A stretch of 64,000 bases of DNA from the NCBI GenBank assembly GCA_023333565.1, contig JAJKFH010000534.1:17428-81427 (forward strand). The letters run 5' to 3'. The notes under the pieces were generated by a model that saw nothing but the letters and a program-made list of their open reading frames with translations, did no database searches and was not told the origin of the DNA. The DNA is from Puffinus mauretanicus. Lineage: Eukaryota > Chordata > Aves > Procellariiformes > Procellariidae. The position numbers and the translations under genes were made by a program. Shown piece after piece: positions 49,171-62,500 of the stretch. Position 1 is the first letter of the stretch. Each line of letters starts with the position of its first letter.

Positions 49171-49989
49171 CAATCTAGTAGCTGCAGTGTGCAAAAAGCT
49201 AACAATCTTTTTCCATTTTGAAGAAATAGTCCATTTCTGCTCTGAGCACACTGAAAATATTTTCTTTGTGTGGCTTTTAACCTGTTCACTTGAATTTAAT
49301 TGAGATGTAGATGATGAAGCTTGTAGGGGCAGCCCTTAGGATGAATTGTTAAATCTGTAATTATTTCCAAGATACTACCTTTTTGGTGCATTTTTAAAGA
49401 TTCATCAGTAAACTCCCTTATTCTTCAGTTTGCATAAAGAATTGCAAAGTTGTGTTGTGCAAAAATTTGGTGTTGTAACAACAGAATTCTGCTGAACATG
49501 AAGATACAGTATGTTGTAGTAGTTTTTGAGGTCTTTTTCCTACATAAATCATTTACCAGTTTTAAATTGAAATAATAATAATAATGTCTCGTGGGAGCAG
49601 GGAACTGTTATAACTTGTTGACATGATGATTCTATTTGATATTTGTGCTCCGTTTGTTTTGCAAAGCACAATATTTTCTTAATTTCTTTTTTTTTTTTTG
49701 GTGGCACTAGTAAGGCCTTGTAACTCTGCTTTTTTCTGTTTTATTTTGACAGACCTCTTTTGGTTGGGAATTACTGTTTCAAATTTGAATCCTTAAAATT
49801 GTATTAATACTTTAATGATACTGCTTGTTTTTCTACATAAATACTTTGATGTATGCTGACAAAATTCAATTTGTTCTTACTTGAACAGAATATGAATACA
49901 AAATGGGGCTTGCTGGGGCTGACAGCATTTGTCCAATACGTGGCTTCCTCAAGTCATCATAAGTTCACAGGCATTTTTGTTGTGATGGC

Positions 49990-50560
49990 AAAATGGGTCA
50001 ATGGAGGAAGAAGATAGTACTCTGAGGAAGGGGCAGATGTGAGATGAGAAGCAGAGCAGGGAATTTGAGTGTGCTGCCAGCTGGAGGCGGGGAAGGGTTG
50101 TCTTTTACAGGTCTCGTCCTATCCACTTCTGCAAACCGTTTTCCACCAGCTTCCAGTCTTGCTCCAGGACCAGCAGGTGCCCTTTCCTTCCCTGGTACAA
50201 TGGCATCCCACAAGTACAGCTTCCTCTGTTCATTTCGCTCGGCAGCGACCCTGCTTTCCTTCTTTTGGCCAGTCAGCTGCTAGAAATAGGAAAAAGAGAG
50301 GCAAAGGCTGTGGGTTCTAGTTACAGACCTGGGACACTGGTGGAGGTGAGTGGTCAGGAAAAGCTCCAGAGCTTGTCCTGTGTTGCTAGAGGCGGGAGCA
50401 GTGAGGGCTTTCAGAGGGGTGGATCGCCTTCGTACCTTCTCCAGCCACTCTCTTCTGTAGGGAGACACTAGGGAGGTTGCTCCAGCTGCACTCTGCCTGG
50501 CCTCAACGTAAGCAGAGCGGGTGAGCTGCCTCTTCTTGCTTATGTTTGGGCTAGCTGTAG
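49990..50560. other. GC-richer patch, unidentified
   Basis: Modestly GC-rich sequence in AT-rich flank, with overlapping short frames on both strands (for example 50044-50283 + and 50606-50280 -). No family resemblance and no convincing splice structure. Confidence 0.35.
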
Positions 50561-53500
50561 CAGGGTAGCTGGGTAACCACGAAATCAATTCTGGCAAAGA
50601 CTTCATTCCAGACTTTAAATGACATATTAAGCTTGCCCATTTAATAGAAAACTCATTAGATTTTTTGGAAACGTGTATGTCACCATTTAAGTAAAAAGGG
50701 AATTCAAATATTACATTTAATGCATATTAATCACTGGAAACAGTTCAGCATCTTACGGATGGAATTATAATTTGTAGATTTTTAGTTATTAAAGATCGAG
50801 AAGATTTATTTATACTGTAACCTCCCAACAAGACACAACTATTGCCACTGAATGAAGTATACCACTGTTGTTGGTAGACTTGTTCTTGCTCAGAAAACCA
50901 AGACGACAACTAAACCAAACAAAACCAAGTTTTCTCTTTAATTGCCTGGCTACTCTTTTACCTTGAAAATATTTTTTTTTTCTTCTTCCTTTCTCGTGGA
51001 GGCAGATATAATGAGGTTTTGTTGGTATGCAAAGAGAGGCTTCTTTAAATGGAGGCTTGATTGATTATGGAGGGGTATCAATTAGTGAATTGTAGAACAG
51101 CTGGCAAATACTAGTGGATAAGGCTCCTTGTCCTGTGTTGTACACGAGACAAATGGGCTAACAATCATCTCTGTGTAGCCTTTGTATGTACGAACCTGAT
51201 ATCAAAGGTTAAACCAGTCTTCTGTTCAGGAGTCCTGAAGTGCCCCTGACTGTTGCTACCTTGTCATTGAAATCCTGTCCGAACTAATCAAAACAAAATT
51301 TGGTACTTGTCAGAATCAAGGCAGTACAAGGCTTCAACATGAGCTCACATCACATTCCTCGCATACAGTGTAATAAAATAACCAAAAAAAAGTTTTCTTC
51401 CTTGGGTTTGAAAGCAAAATCTCTCAGATGATTTTAGGTGGAGAGAGAGGAAGATATTTTGCTGAGAAAATTATAGATTTGGTATGGTTGTAATTTCAAT
51501 ATGTACTCCCAAAGTATATTTCCAGATGCATTCTCTTTTGCTTTGAACTTGCAATGACATCAATCCTAAAAAGGCCCATTGTATTTTAGTGAATTTAAGA
51601 CTATTGCTGTAAGTGACACATTTTAAAGCAGCGTCAGGATTACACTTACTCTTTCATAAAACAAATGTATGCAGCTGGAGGAATCCTGTTCCACACTGTC
51701 CTTTTAATAAGGCAATCTCTCCATGGTGACAGAGTAACTTTGTGAGCACATCTGAATTGATACTGTGAATTTAGAACTTGTTGCTATAGGTATCCTGTTC
51801 TGAAAAATGTCAAAGATAGGAAAAGAAAAACAATCCCAGCTCAGTAATTTGAATTTTATTTTATCTGCATGTTTTTGGAATCCATGCTCTTTCCCTTGTA
51901 TTTTATGTTGCTGAATGCTTTAGGATATTCACAATAGAAAACAGGTAGGAAAATATGTTGGTCATGTGCAGTTCTTTAGTCAGTGTGGTGCACACAGACA
52001 ATTAAGATGCATAATTATTTAGGCAAGAGAAGGAATATCACTATGTGGAGAATAAGTGTTTGTTCTTCATAGGCTAATAAGCAAAATCTATATTTACAAA
52101 TCTTCATTGTCCTAAAATTCCACATAAGTGTGATTTTTTTTCAGTGTTAAGCTTCTCCATAGTTAGACAATTATCTTGCTCTGAGCCATATATCATAAAT
52201 GATAGACAAAACAATTAATGATGGTTATTGAAGAATAAGTGTGAGGGTTTAATGATGTCTTAGGGCCAAAATGTAAAGGGCATAATTTTCATTTATACCA
52301 GAGTCATTTTGCCCTCCTAAGGCATAGGAAAAAGCTTTCAAAAAGAAGTAAAGTAGGTAACAAAAAGGAAGGATAGTGAAAGCAGGATTATAGTCCAATG
52401 TTTCTTCAACAACCTTTAAGCCACGGTAAAAACAAGCCCTTTTTTCAGTTGTGAAGCAGAATTGTCTTCAGCTTGCCAGACAGGAGCCTTTGAAAAGACC
52501 TCAAGGAAGTAAATTAAAATTAGTATGGTGGGGAGGATTATGTTTTCCAAGTCAGGTTAGGTATTTTATGTTGGATTTTCTAACTGAAAAGAAGTGAGGG
52601 CTACAATTTTAGCGGTGTAACAGTGGGAGTACTGATTAATAATAGCTAGGACCGGGTGGTTGTTTGATAGCTTTGCGATAGGAAAACCCGCTGAAATAAA
52701 AATTATAAGTCAAAGTATTTCTTTATTGTATATTGAATACCATGACCTGCTAATGTCAATAGGTAGAAGAGCTTCCCTGTGTATGAGTGGAATTCCCTCC
52801 TTTTCCTAAAAACAGAAATACACAAAATGGTTTTCTAACGCTGCTTTAATGCTGCAGTAGGAAGCTGCAGAAGCACTGACACAGATTTGAAAATGCTGTT
52901 TGCATATTCCAGTCGGTTTGGTAGTAGCTGAATCCTATTTTAAGGTGGTAACTTTTGATTTGCTAGTCAAGGAAGATGTTCTTGTTAGCAATACTGTAAA
53001 GCTATTGTAGTGAAATGCATTGGAGCCTGTATAGAAGCAGTTCTGTATATATGCCTTTATCTTCTTTATTACTTTACATGCCTGAATCATAAGCTATGTA
53101 AGAAAGGAGAAATTTTTTCTGTAAAGATAAAGGGGTTTGGTCCTCATTACTTACATTAAAGCTATGTTGGTCCGTGAGACTGTCAGATGTTTTTTCGGAC
53201 AGTGTGAAAGATAACAAAATGGACCAACCCAGAGCAACTATAAAATCACACACAAAAAATAGCAGAGCCTAAGTAAAGAGTTTGCTACTCTTTAGTGAGC
53301 ATTTGGGACCTGAGTGAATAGCGTCATTTAAACAGAAAAGCGATACAGAAGAACATGCAAGTGTTCAGCAGCGTTTGTTGGCAGCGTGACAGCCACAGTC
53401 CACCTTCAGTTCTCTTTCTCCCTGTGAGACAGCAAGTATCTTGCTTGGAGCTTTTTTAACAAGTTTCAAATTCACTGGTTTTTTTAACTTTTGGTGAAGA

Positions 53501-56500
53501 AAATGCCCTTTGGGTCCTTTCACTTCATGCAGTTTTCTTCTGAAAGTGGGCAGTGGGAAGAGGAGAAATGAGAGCAGAGGAGGTGTGGTCTTCTCAGTGA
53601 ATCTCAGCGACCTACCTTACCAAGACCAAATCCAGTTGTGTATGAGGGGGGATGAAGTCAAAAGAGGGTGTGTGGCACAATCATGCTTTTGGCAGCCCTG
53701 TCCCACAGCACAAAGCACACAAGCTACCCAGGCACTGCTGTCTGGCCCACAGCACTCTCCTTGCTCTTCAGGAAAGGTGGAGCCTGATCACTACACCACA
53801 TTCAAAACTCTCTGGGTCTAAATCTTACATGACTCGTGAGACAGTTTTCTTTCTGATTGAGAGGAATAACTTGCATGTATTGGGTGTCGGGGACACAGAA
53901 AAGATGCCTATGTGACCTGTGGGGTATTAAAGGTAATCTAGTACTGTGCTCATGGAGTACACATCACCTGCAGAAGGGCCTTGAAATATCACAGCTCATT
54001 CAGGCTGTTTTACTGTATGCTCTCGTACTCTGAATCAGTTAGCATATCTAAACAAAAGAAAGACGCATAATTTCATTTGTTGAAAAATTATTTTCTCTTC
54101 TGTTACTGAAAATGGTTTGATGAATGACAGTAAACACAGACGTATTATTACTAGTATAGTCAGAGCGTGTTAGTGGGAAAATGTCTGAAGCTAATATTTT
54201 CTCCTTCCATATGTTACCCAGGAAGATACCTCTCTATGTGCATAATTCAAGCACAGAGCATCAAGAGCAACTTCTGGAAGTTTCGTCTTCAGAATTGACA
54301 GATATTCAAATAGTAACTTATCTTTCTGAACAACTATAAATTATTTTAGGGTTTGTACTTGGGATGCCAGTATCTTTAGCAAGTGTTCATCTTCTATAAT
54401 TTGTTATGCATGACATCACACATCCGAGGCAGATGACTATATTCTTTCCCATCCACCTGCATTTTGAAGTTATGGTCAAGGTGGTATACTCCGTTAACTT
54501 GCATTAACATTCTGGTTGCCTTGTTATGCTGTGGTTTGGAGCATACTGGAGAGTGCTATATAGTCCCAACTCCTCTAGTGTATCAGAAGAACAGATGCAT
54601 TCAGGGAACACGCTGCAATGCAAGGTAGCAGCTCGTCAGAAAGATTTTAGACATTATTTCCTAAAGGAAGAAAAGGGGAACATGTCAGTGCTGATTATTT
54701 CCAGGTTTTCATAGGTTTTGCTGCATAATTTCAACACTCACTGGATAATCATTTGAATACTAAGAGATAAAAGTACAGTATCTGAATAAAGTTTTTTTTC
54801 ACATAATAATCTGCCTTCAAAACTGAGATCACACCTATAAACAACATACAGTGGAATTTCTGGTTTGTATGAAAGCTCAGAAGATGAGTTAGAAATCCTT
54901 TCCGTATTTGCATTATCTAAGTGAAAATCAAATCAATCCAATATTGAAGAACTTCTTGAAACATTGTGATCTATTGTTACATCAAGTTAAAAAAAAAAAC
55001 CAACACTTTAAAAATAAATGTATATATTTATATTGGCTACAGTTAGAACTGATCTTATGCAGCATTTAGCTATCATTCTTATTAACAAATACTATTTGTG
55101 ACTTTCTGTATCACACAAATTAAGGTTTGATGATTTAAATCTTCAAACTTCAAAATCTTACCACTCTTTCCATGCATAAATTTCAAATATCTTTGCAATC
55201 CCCAAATGCAAAAGGCCATTGCTGTTATATGACACACATGCTCATTCAGAGGAAAATTACTTTTTTTTTTTCTGAGATGGAGCTGTGAGAGAGGAAAAAA
55301 GTTGCTGAACCTTTGTCTGTTTCCTTAAATCAGTGAGTCTCTTATCCTCTGTATGTATGACAAATTGACGTATGAGGTAATGACTAATTTTGCAAAACAT
55401 CAGAGTATGACTTAGAATGGCAAAACTTGCTGAAAGATATTGTGAAAGTTCAGTTTGAAATCCTAAAATACATATTAATTGCAAAGACACTTATATGCCT
55501 GCCAGCATTTGCATTCTTTTCTCTGCTACTTAAAAAACTAATGAAGGGAGGATAGTGTTAGATGCTCAAGTGTACGCCTTCCAGCCTTTAAATGTCTTCA
55601 TCGTGGTCTTATTATGTTTTCTTAACCATGACCACTACCATTATTAGCTTTTTTCTGAGAATCTATCTAATACAACTGGGTAGTGATTTATAGTTCAAAG
55701 TGGGGAAGCAGGAAGAGATTAAAGGCTGTGCCTCAGTAGCAAAATACAGACTGCAGTGTGGTAGGGAAAAAGAAAAGTTTGGTAATTTTCCAGAAATTAA
55801 AATGACAATGACATTACCAGTTTTGTGGCTCCTTTTCAGGCAATATTCCCATTGAAGTCAGCAAATTAAAGTCATATTAAATATATTTAAATTTTTCTTC
55901 ACAGCGGTATTATTCAATGCAGAAGCATATCAGTTCTTCCAAAAGCATTTATTTGCCACTAACTCAAGGCATATGCAATTTGTTTTCTTTAGCTACTCAT
56001 AAAATTTTAGATTGTGGCTTTTATTATTTTGATCTGGTAAATTCTAGAACACTTGATAAAGCATTAGGGAAAGCAGTACTTTCAGGAAAGAAAAACATTT
56101 AATCTCCTAAATGCTTGTATAAACTAGTGCAGGATTACCCAAAACCTTAGGCAAGAACTGTGCAGCAAGAGTGGATGAGACTGAGAGACTGAAATGCCTG
56201 CAAAATAAACCCATTTTACATAAAAATGGGCAGTCTTTGCTTGCCAGCTGTCTCCGCGTTATCAGATCACAGAGTAGTAGAGTCATCTCGGCAGTTTTCA
56301 GGATGGATGTGAAGGAGGACAAGGCAGAGGCTTTATGGTGTTTGACAGGTAGCATTGCATAGGCACTATTATATGAGAGGGCATCTTGGTGCTGGAGACA
56401 GAAGTCTCTCTGGGACTTCACACTAGTGCACTTTACATGTATTTGTTGCTGCATTTTGTCTTGCAAAATATTTGATTTCAAAAGTCATACTGTTTTAATT

Positions 56501-59500
56501 CTTAAATCTGTTCTGTTTTAAGCCTTGTTTAAGTTATACTGTTTTAAGGAGAGCTGCCCGAGTTGGGACTTCTGGCTTAGTCCCCCTAGCATACCTCTTT
56601 TCTTTGGTACCTGGAAGCAGATGGTTTGTGCACAGAGATCCTCAAAGGTGGCCGTTATTGCTGCAGGTAGCCATCAGGAACTTAGTGTGCATCATTATGG
56701 GATAATAAGCTCTAACAGGTAATCACAATGTACTGCTTTTATACTGTCCAAACCACGCCCCATGTTTTGAGAATCACCGAACTAGCATTTATTTGAGGAG
56801 ACAAGGAATGATTTATGGAGCACAGTGTGGGATACCATATGATCATGGGTGCAGCCATATGATCATGATCCATGAGGAGGATATTCACCAAGGTCTTTAC
56901 AGCCCTTCTGCCCATGCAGACAGCCGTCTGCAGGTTCGGTTAGAGATGGCTTATGTGGAGCAACAGGGCTTTGCCTTATTCCCGAATGGATAGAAGGAAG
57001 GAGAGGTGATGGATTTGAGCCAACAGCCATTTTTGTGACTTCCTGTCAAGGACATTTGTGCCCTTCCAAGAGTACTAAAAGCCAAAAAAGTTGTTTTTGT
57101 CTCAGTGCTATGTTGTAATATCTGGAAGGATGCATAAACCGTATTGTTTTGGAAGTCATTAAATAGACGGATTAGTGTTTAGATTTGTGTATTTAATAAC
57201 TGGTGCAATTCTGTGATGGCTGTGTGCACAATGTAATTTCAAAATAACTAAATGCAATCTATTACATTTTTACAAGTGCAAGTAAGTCATAGCATCTGCT
57301 TGCACTATTGCTAATGTACAGTGTGCATCTGTGAACATATATACACAGGAGAGAAAAGTAAAATGTCCACATTAAGGTGAGACAGTAGTGGAAACGGATG
57401 GTTCATTCACTTAAATACATACTCTCGTCAACTTCAGTAGAATAAATATCCCGCATAAACTTTCATTGTTAATTATATATGTGTGTGTGTATGACAGCCT
57501 TCAGAATATATGCTTTTTTTAAATTGACTGTAGTCTCAATTTTTTCTCACCAGTGCATATATTAAATTTTATATTTTAAATGAAAAAGGACTACAGTATA
57601 ATTTCAGATGGCAACTATTTTATTTGTACTAAAATCTCAAGATACAGTAGACTTACATGTTCTTGTTTAAACTTTTATGGCTAGTATGTATACCTAAGTG
57701 TCAGTCTACATGAATGCACTTGTAACTTGTATATGTAAATACTTAATAGACAATTAGAACATATATGGGATAACTTCATCTTGCTGCATTTTTGAAATGT
57801 GTTTTACATGTGTGTTTATTCCGCAATGCCATCACTTCCATATTTATCACAAGGGGCTCTATTCATTTGAGTAGTAGCAAAAGAATAGAAAATTCATTTC
57901 AATGAAATTTATGGCAGACAGAGGGCAAAATCAGGTATTGTCTTGATTTCTCTACTTATTAGATCGTTTTTTCTATGTATTTTCCTTAATACCAAGACTA
58001 ATAATAGGCAATAATTGCATTGGGTGTCAGACAAACCTGCTTTTGCCTAATCACTTTGCCTATGAAGTAAGGATAATGTCTGCCAGCTGTATGTGTCTCA
58101 AAGACTAGATTAGTCATAGGAATTTGGGTTTTTCCTCTAAAGGAGATGACTTGGCCAATAATCTTTAATGTATTTTAATTTATGTGATTTACCAAGTAAT
58201 CTAAATTAAGTAGCAAAATCAAATTCCAATATTCATGAATCTCTGAAAGAATTACCATCTGTGATTTGCAGTTCTGTCAGCAAACAGTAACCATGGGACA
58301 GCAAACATGCAACCATGGATAACACATGTGACACTTGGTCTTCAAGAGATTTCAAAACCTCAAGCATATGCACAACATGTCCTTTGACAAGCTGCTTTTA
58401 CAAGCTGTTGGAAACTCGGTGTAATAGTTCCACAGTTTGCCTGCAAATCCAGCGAACAAAACCCCCTGCTGCACCAAATTAAACAACAGGCACCAGAAAT
58501 TAGTGCTGAATCCCCATCTGGAAAATGCGGCCACAGGCCACATCATCACAATTCATAAACACTTATGAAAGCACAGCATCATCAGGAATAGAAAGAAACT
58601 GAGAAAACTCTTTCAAAATTGTTTTGCATATGAAAATTTGCATTTTAAACACAATGATGTAACATGAAAACGTTTGGAGGCAGTTTCTATTATCTGTTTT
58701 ACTATCAGGGTAACAGAATAAGTTACTACAGCAAACCCAGAAAGGTCCTTACTAACACTTCGGCACTGGTAAATCCTAACTTTTTGCATATTTTGACTGA
58801 GAAAAATGTAGTTCATAATAAATGTGTGATAAAGCATGAATTTAGTATTTGCTTGAAAGAAGAATATAACGGCATTTGAATGTAGGAATCGACAAGCTTG
58901 AATTTGTTCTGTGCAGTTCCACAGGCATGTTGATTTCAGTATTAAGAATGGAAATATGAGAGACCTACGTGGTAATGAGGTCTGTTACACGGTAGTGAGC
59001 AATGCTGTTTGGTTTTGGTTTTAAATGTTGCTGTCAAACAATGTACTCACAGAAACAGTCCATGGGGTTGGTGTGTGGTTAGGTTCCCCTGCTCCCCGGT
59101 GCTCACGCCTCAGCATGCATTCCCGTTTGACCTGGTGAACCTCCTTTCCACCCACAGGATTGTTGTTGCTTGGAGGACCTAGCAGTCCATACCTCCCTTT
59201 CAGTCCTCCCTTGTGCTAGCACTGCTCACAACGATGGGATTTTTCCATCTCCACTCTAGTGTATTTCAGCTCTTTCATAACTCAGTTTGGACTAAATTAA
59301 TCTCCTGTTAACTTTGAATTTATGGGGTTTATAGCAGGGTTTAACCTGGCCTAGTGTTTGTAAATTGGATCTACATAGAGACCTGTTCTTTGTTTTTTTC
59401 TTTTTTCCAGCTAAACAGCTTGATCCAATTTCATACTGCTCTAGCTGATGTACTCCAGGCTGAGAGCTCGTTGCAGCGGTCAGTTGCTGTCTGACAGTTC

Positions 59501-62500
59501 GATCCTATTCCAGGTTACAAGGCAGGGACATTTAAATTGGCGCTGTACTTTTGTTTCCTTTTTTTCTCTTTTGCATCATTGGCAATGTCATGTACATTAA
59601 CACTGTGTACAAGAGTGATGTGTTGCCAGTAAAAGAGGCTTTCTAAATGACATGGTTTCTGTTGTCAATACATGAACTATTTTTACTTGGCAGTTTTTGT
59701 AATTATTTTAGATGTAACAGAATGGAAATGTTTTAAGGAATTTTGACATTAGAAAATCTGCAAAGTATGTAGCAATTAATTTACAAATTCACATACACTT
59801 AAATATTCACTCCTTTGTTAAGTCAAGGGTATAAAACAAGTTATTTGATATAAGTTCCTTTCTTTATTCCCTAGGTCTAGGAGAGGACATAACCCTTTCC
59901 TGCTCTGGCTGTTGTCTGGGACTAAATGTTTCATCCTCTGTTTCATTCTCATTTATATCACTCAAGTACTGACTGGTTAATTGGGTCTGCATTTATATGG
60001 GCATACTATACGGCAAGTGTCATCTCGTAAGGGTGCCAAAAGAGAGGTGCCTTCTTCCTCCCTGTTGAAAATCACATTCATCGCTCCTGCAAACTAGTCT
60101 TAAGAGCAGAGATGCTACACTGCTGCATGGCAACGCAAACTGAAGTCCTTGACACCCCTCAGCTCAAAATTATTTTCAGCTATGTTTTGCTGGGCAAATC
60201 TCATAATCTCTACCTTCATGGCCATAAAATGAGACTAATGAGGCTTACTTTACATGTAAAACACAGTGTTGGTCCTATAGGAGTTATAGAAGATTATACC
60301 AGCATTTCTACAAGACATGACAGGTCATGTTCACTTAGAGTTTCACACAAACAAACAATCAAAAAGGCTTCTTTTTACAGTTATATGACATTCTGTTAAT
60401 GACTTTTGAGATCTGTGCCTAACATTATGAGAAATCATGTCACTTGTTCCTGAAAACCATTTTGAAATCAGTATCATTCCAATTTTTTTTTTTTTTAATT
60501 TCTGAATACTTTCTTTTCTAGAAGATATCTTATATCTATTTTCCTCCTAATTACTTTAGAAAAAGATTATTTCAGGTAACATTTACAGATGTATAAATTA
60601 ATTCTTCAGAGCATTAACCTCTGCAACATTATCTTTAAGCTTCACCTAAAAAAGAACCACTGCTCTGGGAAGGGGGTGGGAAGAAAAACCAGGGTTTTCT
60701 CTCTGACCTTTTCTGGTTCTTTGACATTTTTATTTTTTAGTGCTTAAACCCCCCCCCAAGCTCAGCTTTGTGGTACTGATTTATGTATTAGCAAGAGGAA
60801 TTCCTTGAGCAAATGGATTTTCATATGGATTATTTTTGTAATGATGAGCAGAAAAATTCATAAAGGACCAGGTCTCTTACTGCTTGCTGGTTTAAAACTG
60901 ACTGTGGAGGTTCCTAAGTCAGAGAGGTGGCTTCTCCATAGGCTCCCTAAGTGTTCAGTGGAGAGAGAGAAGCTGCTCCCAAAGCCCTCTTGGGTGCCTG
61001 CATCTGCCTCTCCACTGTTTCCCTCGGTTAGCCTAGACTAGGACAGCTTCATTTAGACATTGAAATGAGGTGCCTATCTACACCATCGGACCAGGGTGAT
61101 ATGGGGAAAGTGCTGTCCTCCAGCTGTGCATCTCTCAGGGCTGCCAGGAATGTGCACATTTGGGTGGTCTCTCCTGCGTTTGTTTTTGTAAAGGCGTTTT
61201 GATATGTGGTACTGCTGGTGCCTGTTAGCATTATATATGAAGATAATGTAACATCAGCTAGAGTGAATACTGAAGAATGTGTCACTGTAAGGTGTGTACT
61301 TAAAACCAAAATATTCTTCTGTTTGGGTCTCCTTTTGCTATAAGCCTGTTTTCCCATGTTTTTTTTCTTCAGAAAAGGAAATTTGAGATTGAAAGTGGTG
61401 ATGGAATCTTGCCCAGAGTTGGACATAGTTACAGAATGCTTAAGCCCGGGTTCATGAAGATGTCCTTCTTTTATCTATTGCTCAATATAAAATTTCAATA
61501 GCTCATTTAGAAGTCGGTTGTCCTTTCTGCACCCATGTATTTTTACCTCCACCATTCACCTTCTCCTAACATCCTAGAGAAAAGCGAAAGGCTGCGGCAG
61601 TGACTCCTAGGAGGAAATACCCAGAAGGTTGGGGGGGGGTGTGAGGAAATCTCATAGTAAACTGCAGTACAATTTCTGCTTGTTGTGAGGCAATTTAGAA
61701 ACAGTTCATGGAATCTGAAAAACATGATTGGATACAAATTCATCCCACGCACTGGTATGTGTTTCCAAATGTTGCATCCAATGAGAGAAGTATGTGTATA
61801 TATAACGATTCACGGTGATGTGTATCAAATACAACTGAAATCTTTAACAAACACATACTCTTTTCTTATGTTATTATTATCTTACATGTGACTGTAATGT
61901 TCTGTTCATTGCACCTATGCCCATTTTTTGCTGCTTATATGTGGAAGTGCTTTCCCATATAAAATGAAATAGTAATTTTTTTTTAAATAGAGTGCATAAG
62001 AAAAAATGAAATTTTTATTATTTGCCTACTGCAACTTTGTTGTTGCCATTGGTCTGGTTAATCTTAAAAAAGAATTTAGATAAATTGTTCTTGTATTTGT
62101 AATGAAATGAAAAAAATTGAACCAAATTCAGCCATGCATTAACTGTATTGATTTCAGTCTGCTTACCCTTAGTTTGTTTTGGCATATTATGTCCAGGCAA
62201 TGCACTGTGTATTTATGTACAAGACAAATAAGTCTCTGCAAGTGTAAAAGAAAGATCATACTGTCCTTATCAGAAACATCCTTGTGGTGAGCACCATCAA
62301 GAAAAGAAAGAAATCATTGTGCTGAAACGTGTAAAAAGTTTTTGCTGCAGGCAATGAAAATGAAAGATAGACAGCACATACCTATTACTTCTCTTGTAAA
62401 AGTGGCAGAAAGTTAAATGCTTTCTATTAACCCTTTGGTTATTACCATGTTCCTGAGCACTCAGACATGTATGAGGTGAAAGTATTTTTTGAGAGCAGAA

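Noticed and set aside
49073..49303. Processed pseudogene ending in the poly-A run
   Set aside because: No source coding sequence could be recognised upstream and no flanking duplication was found.
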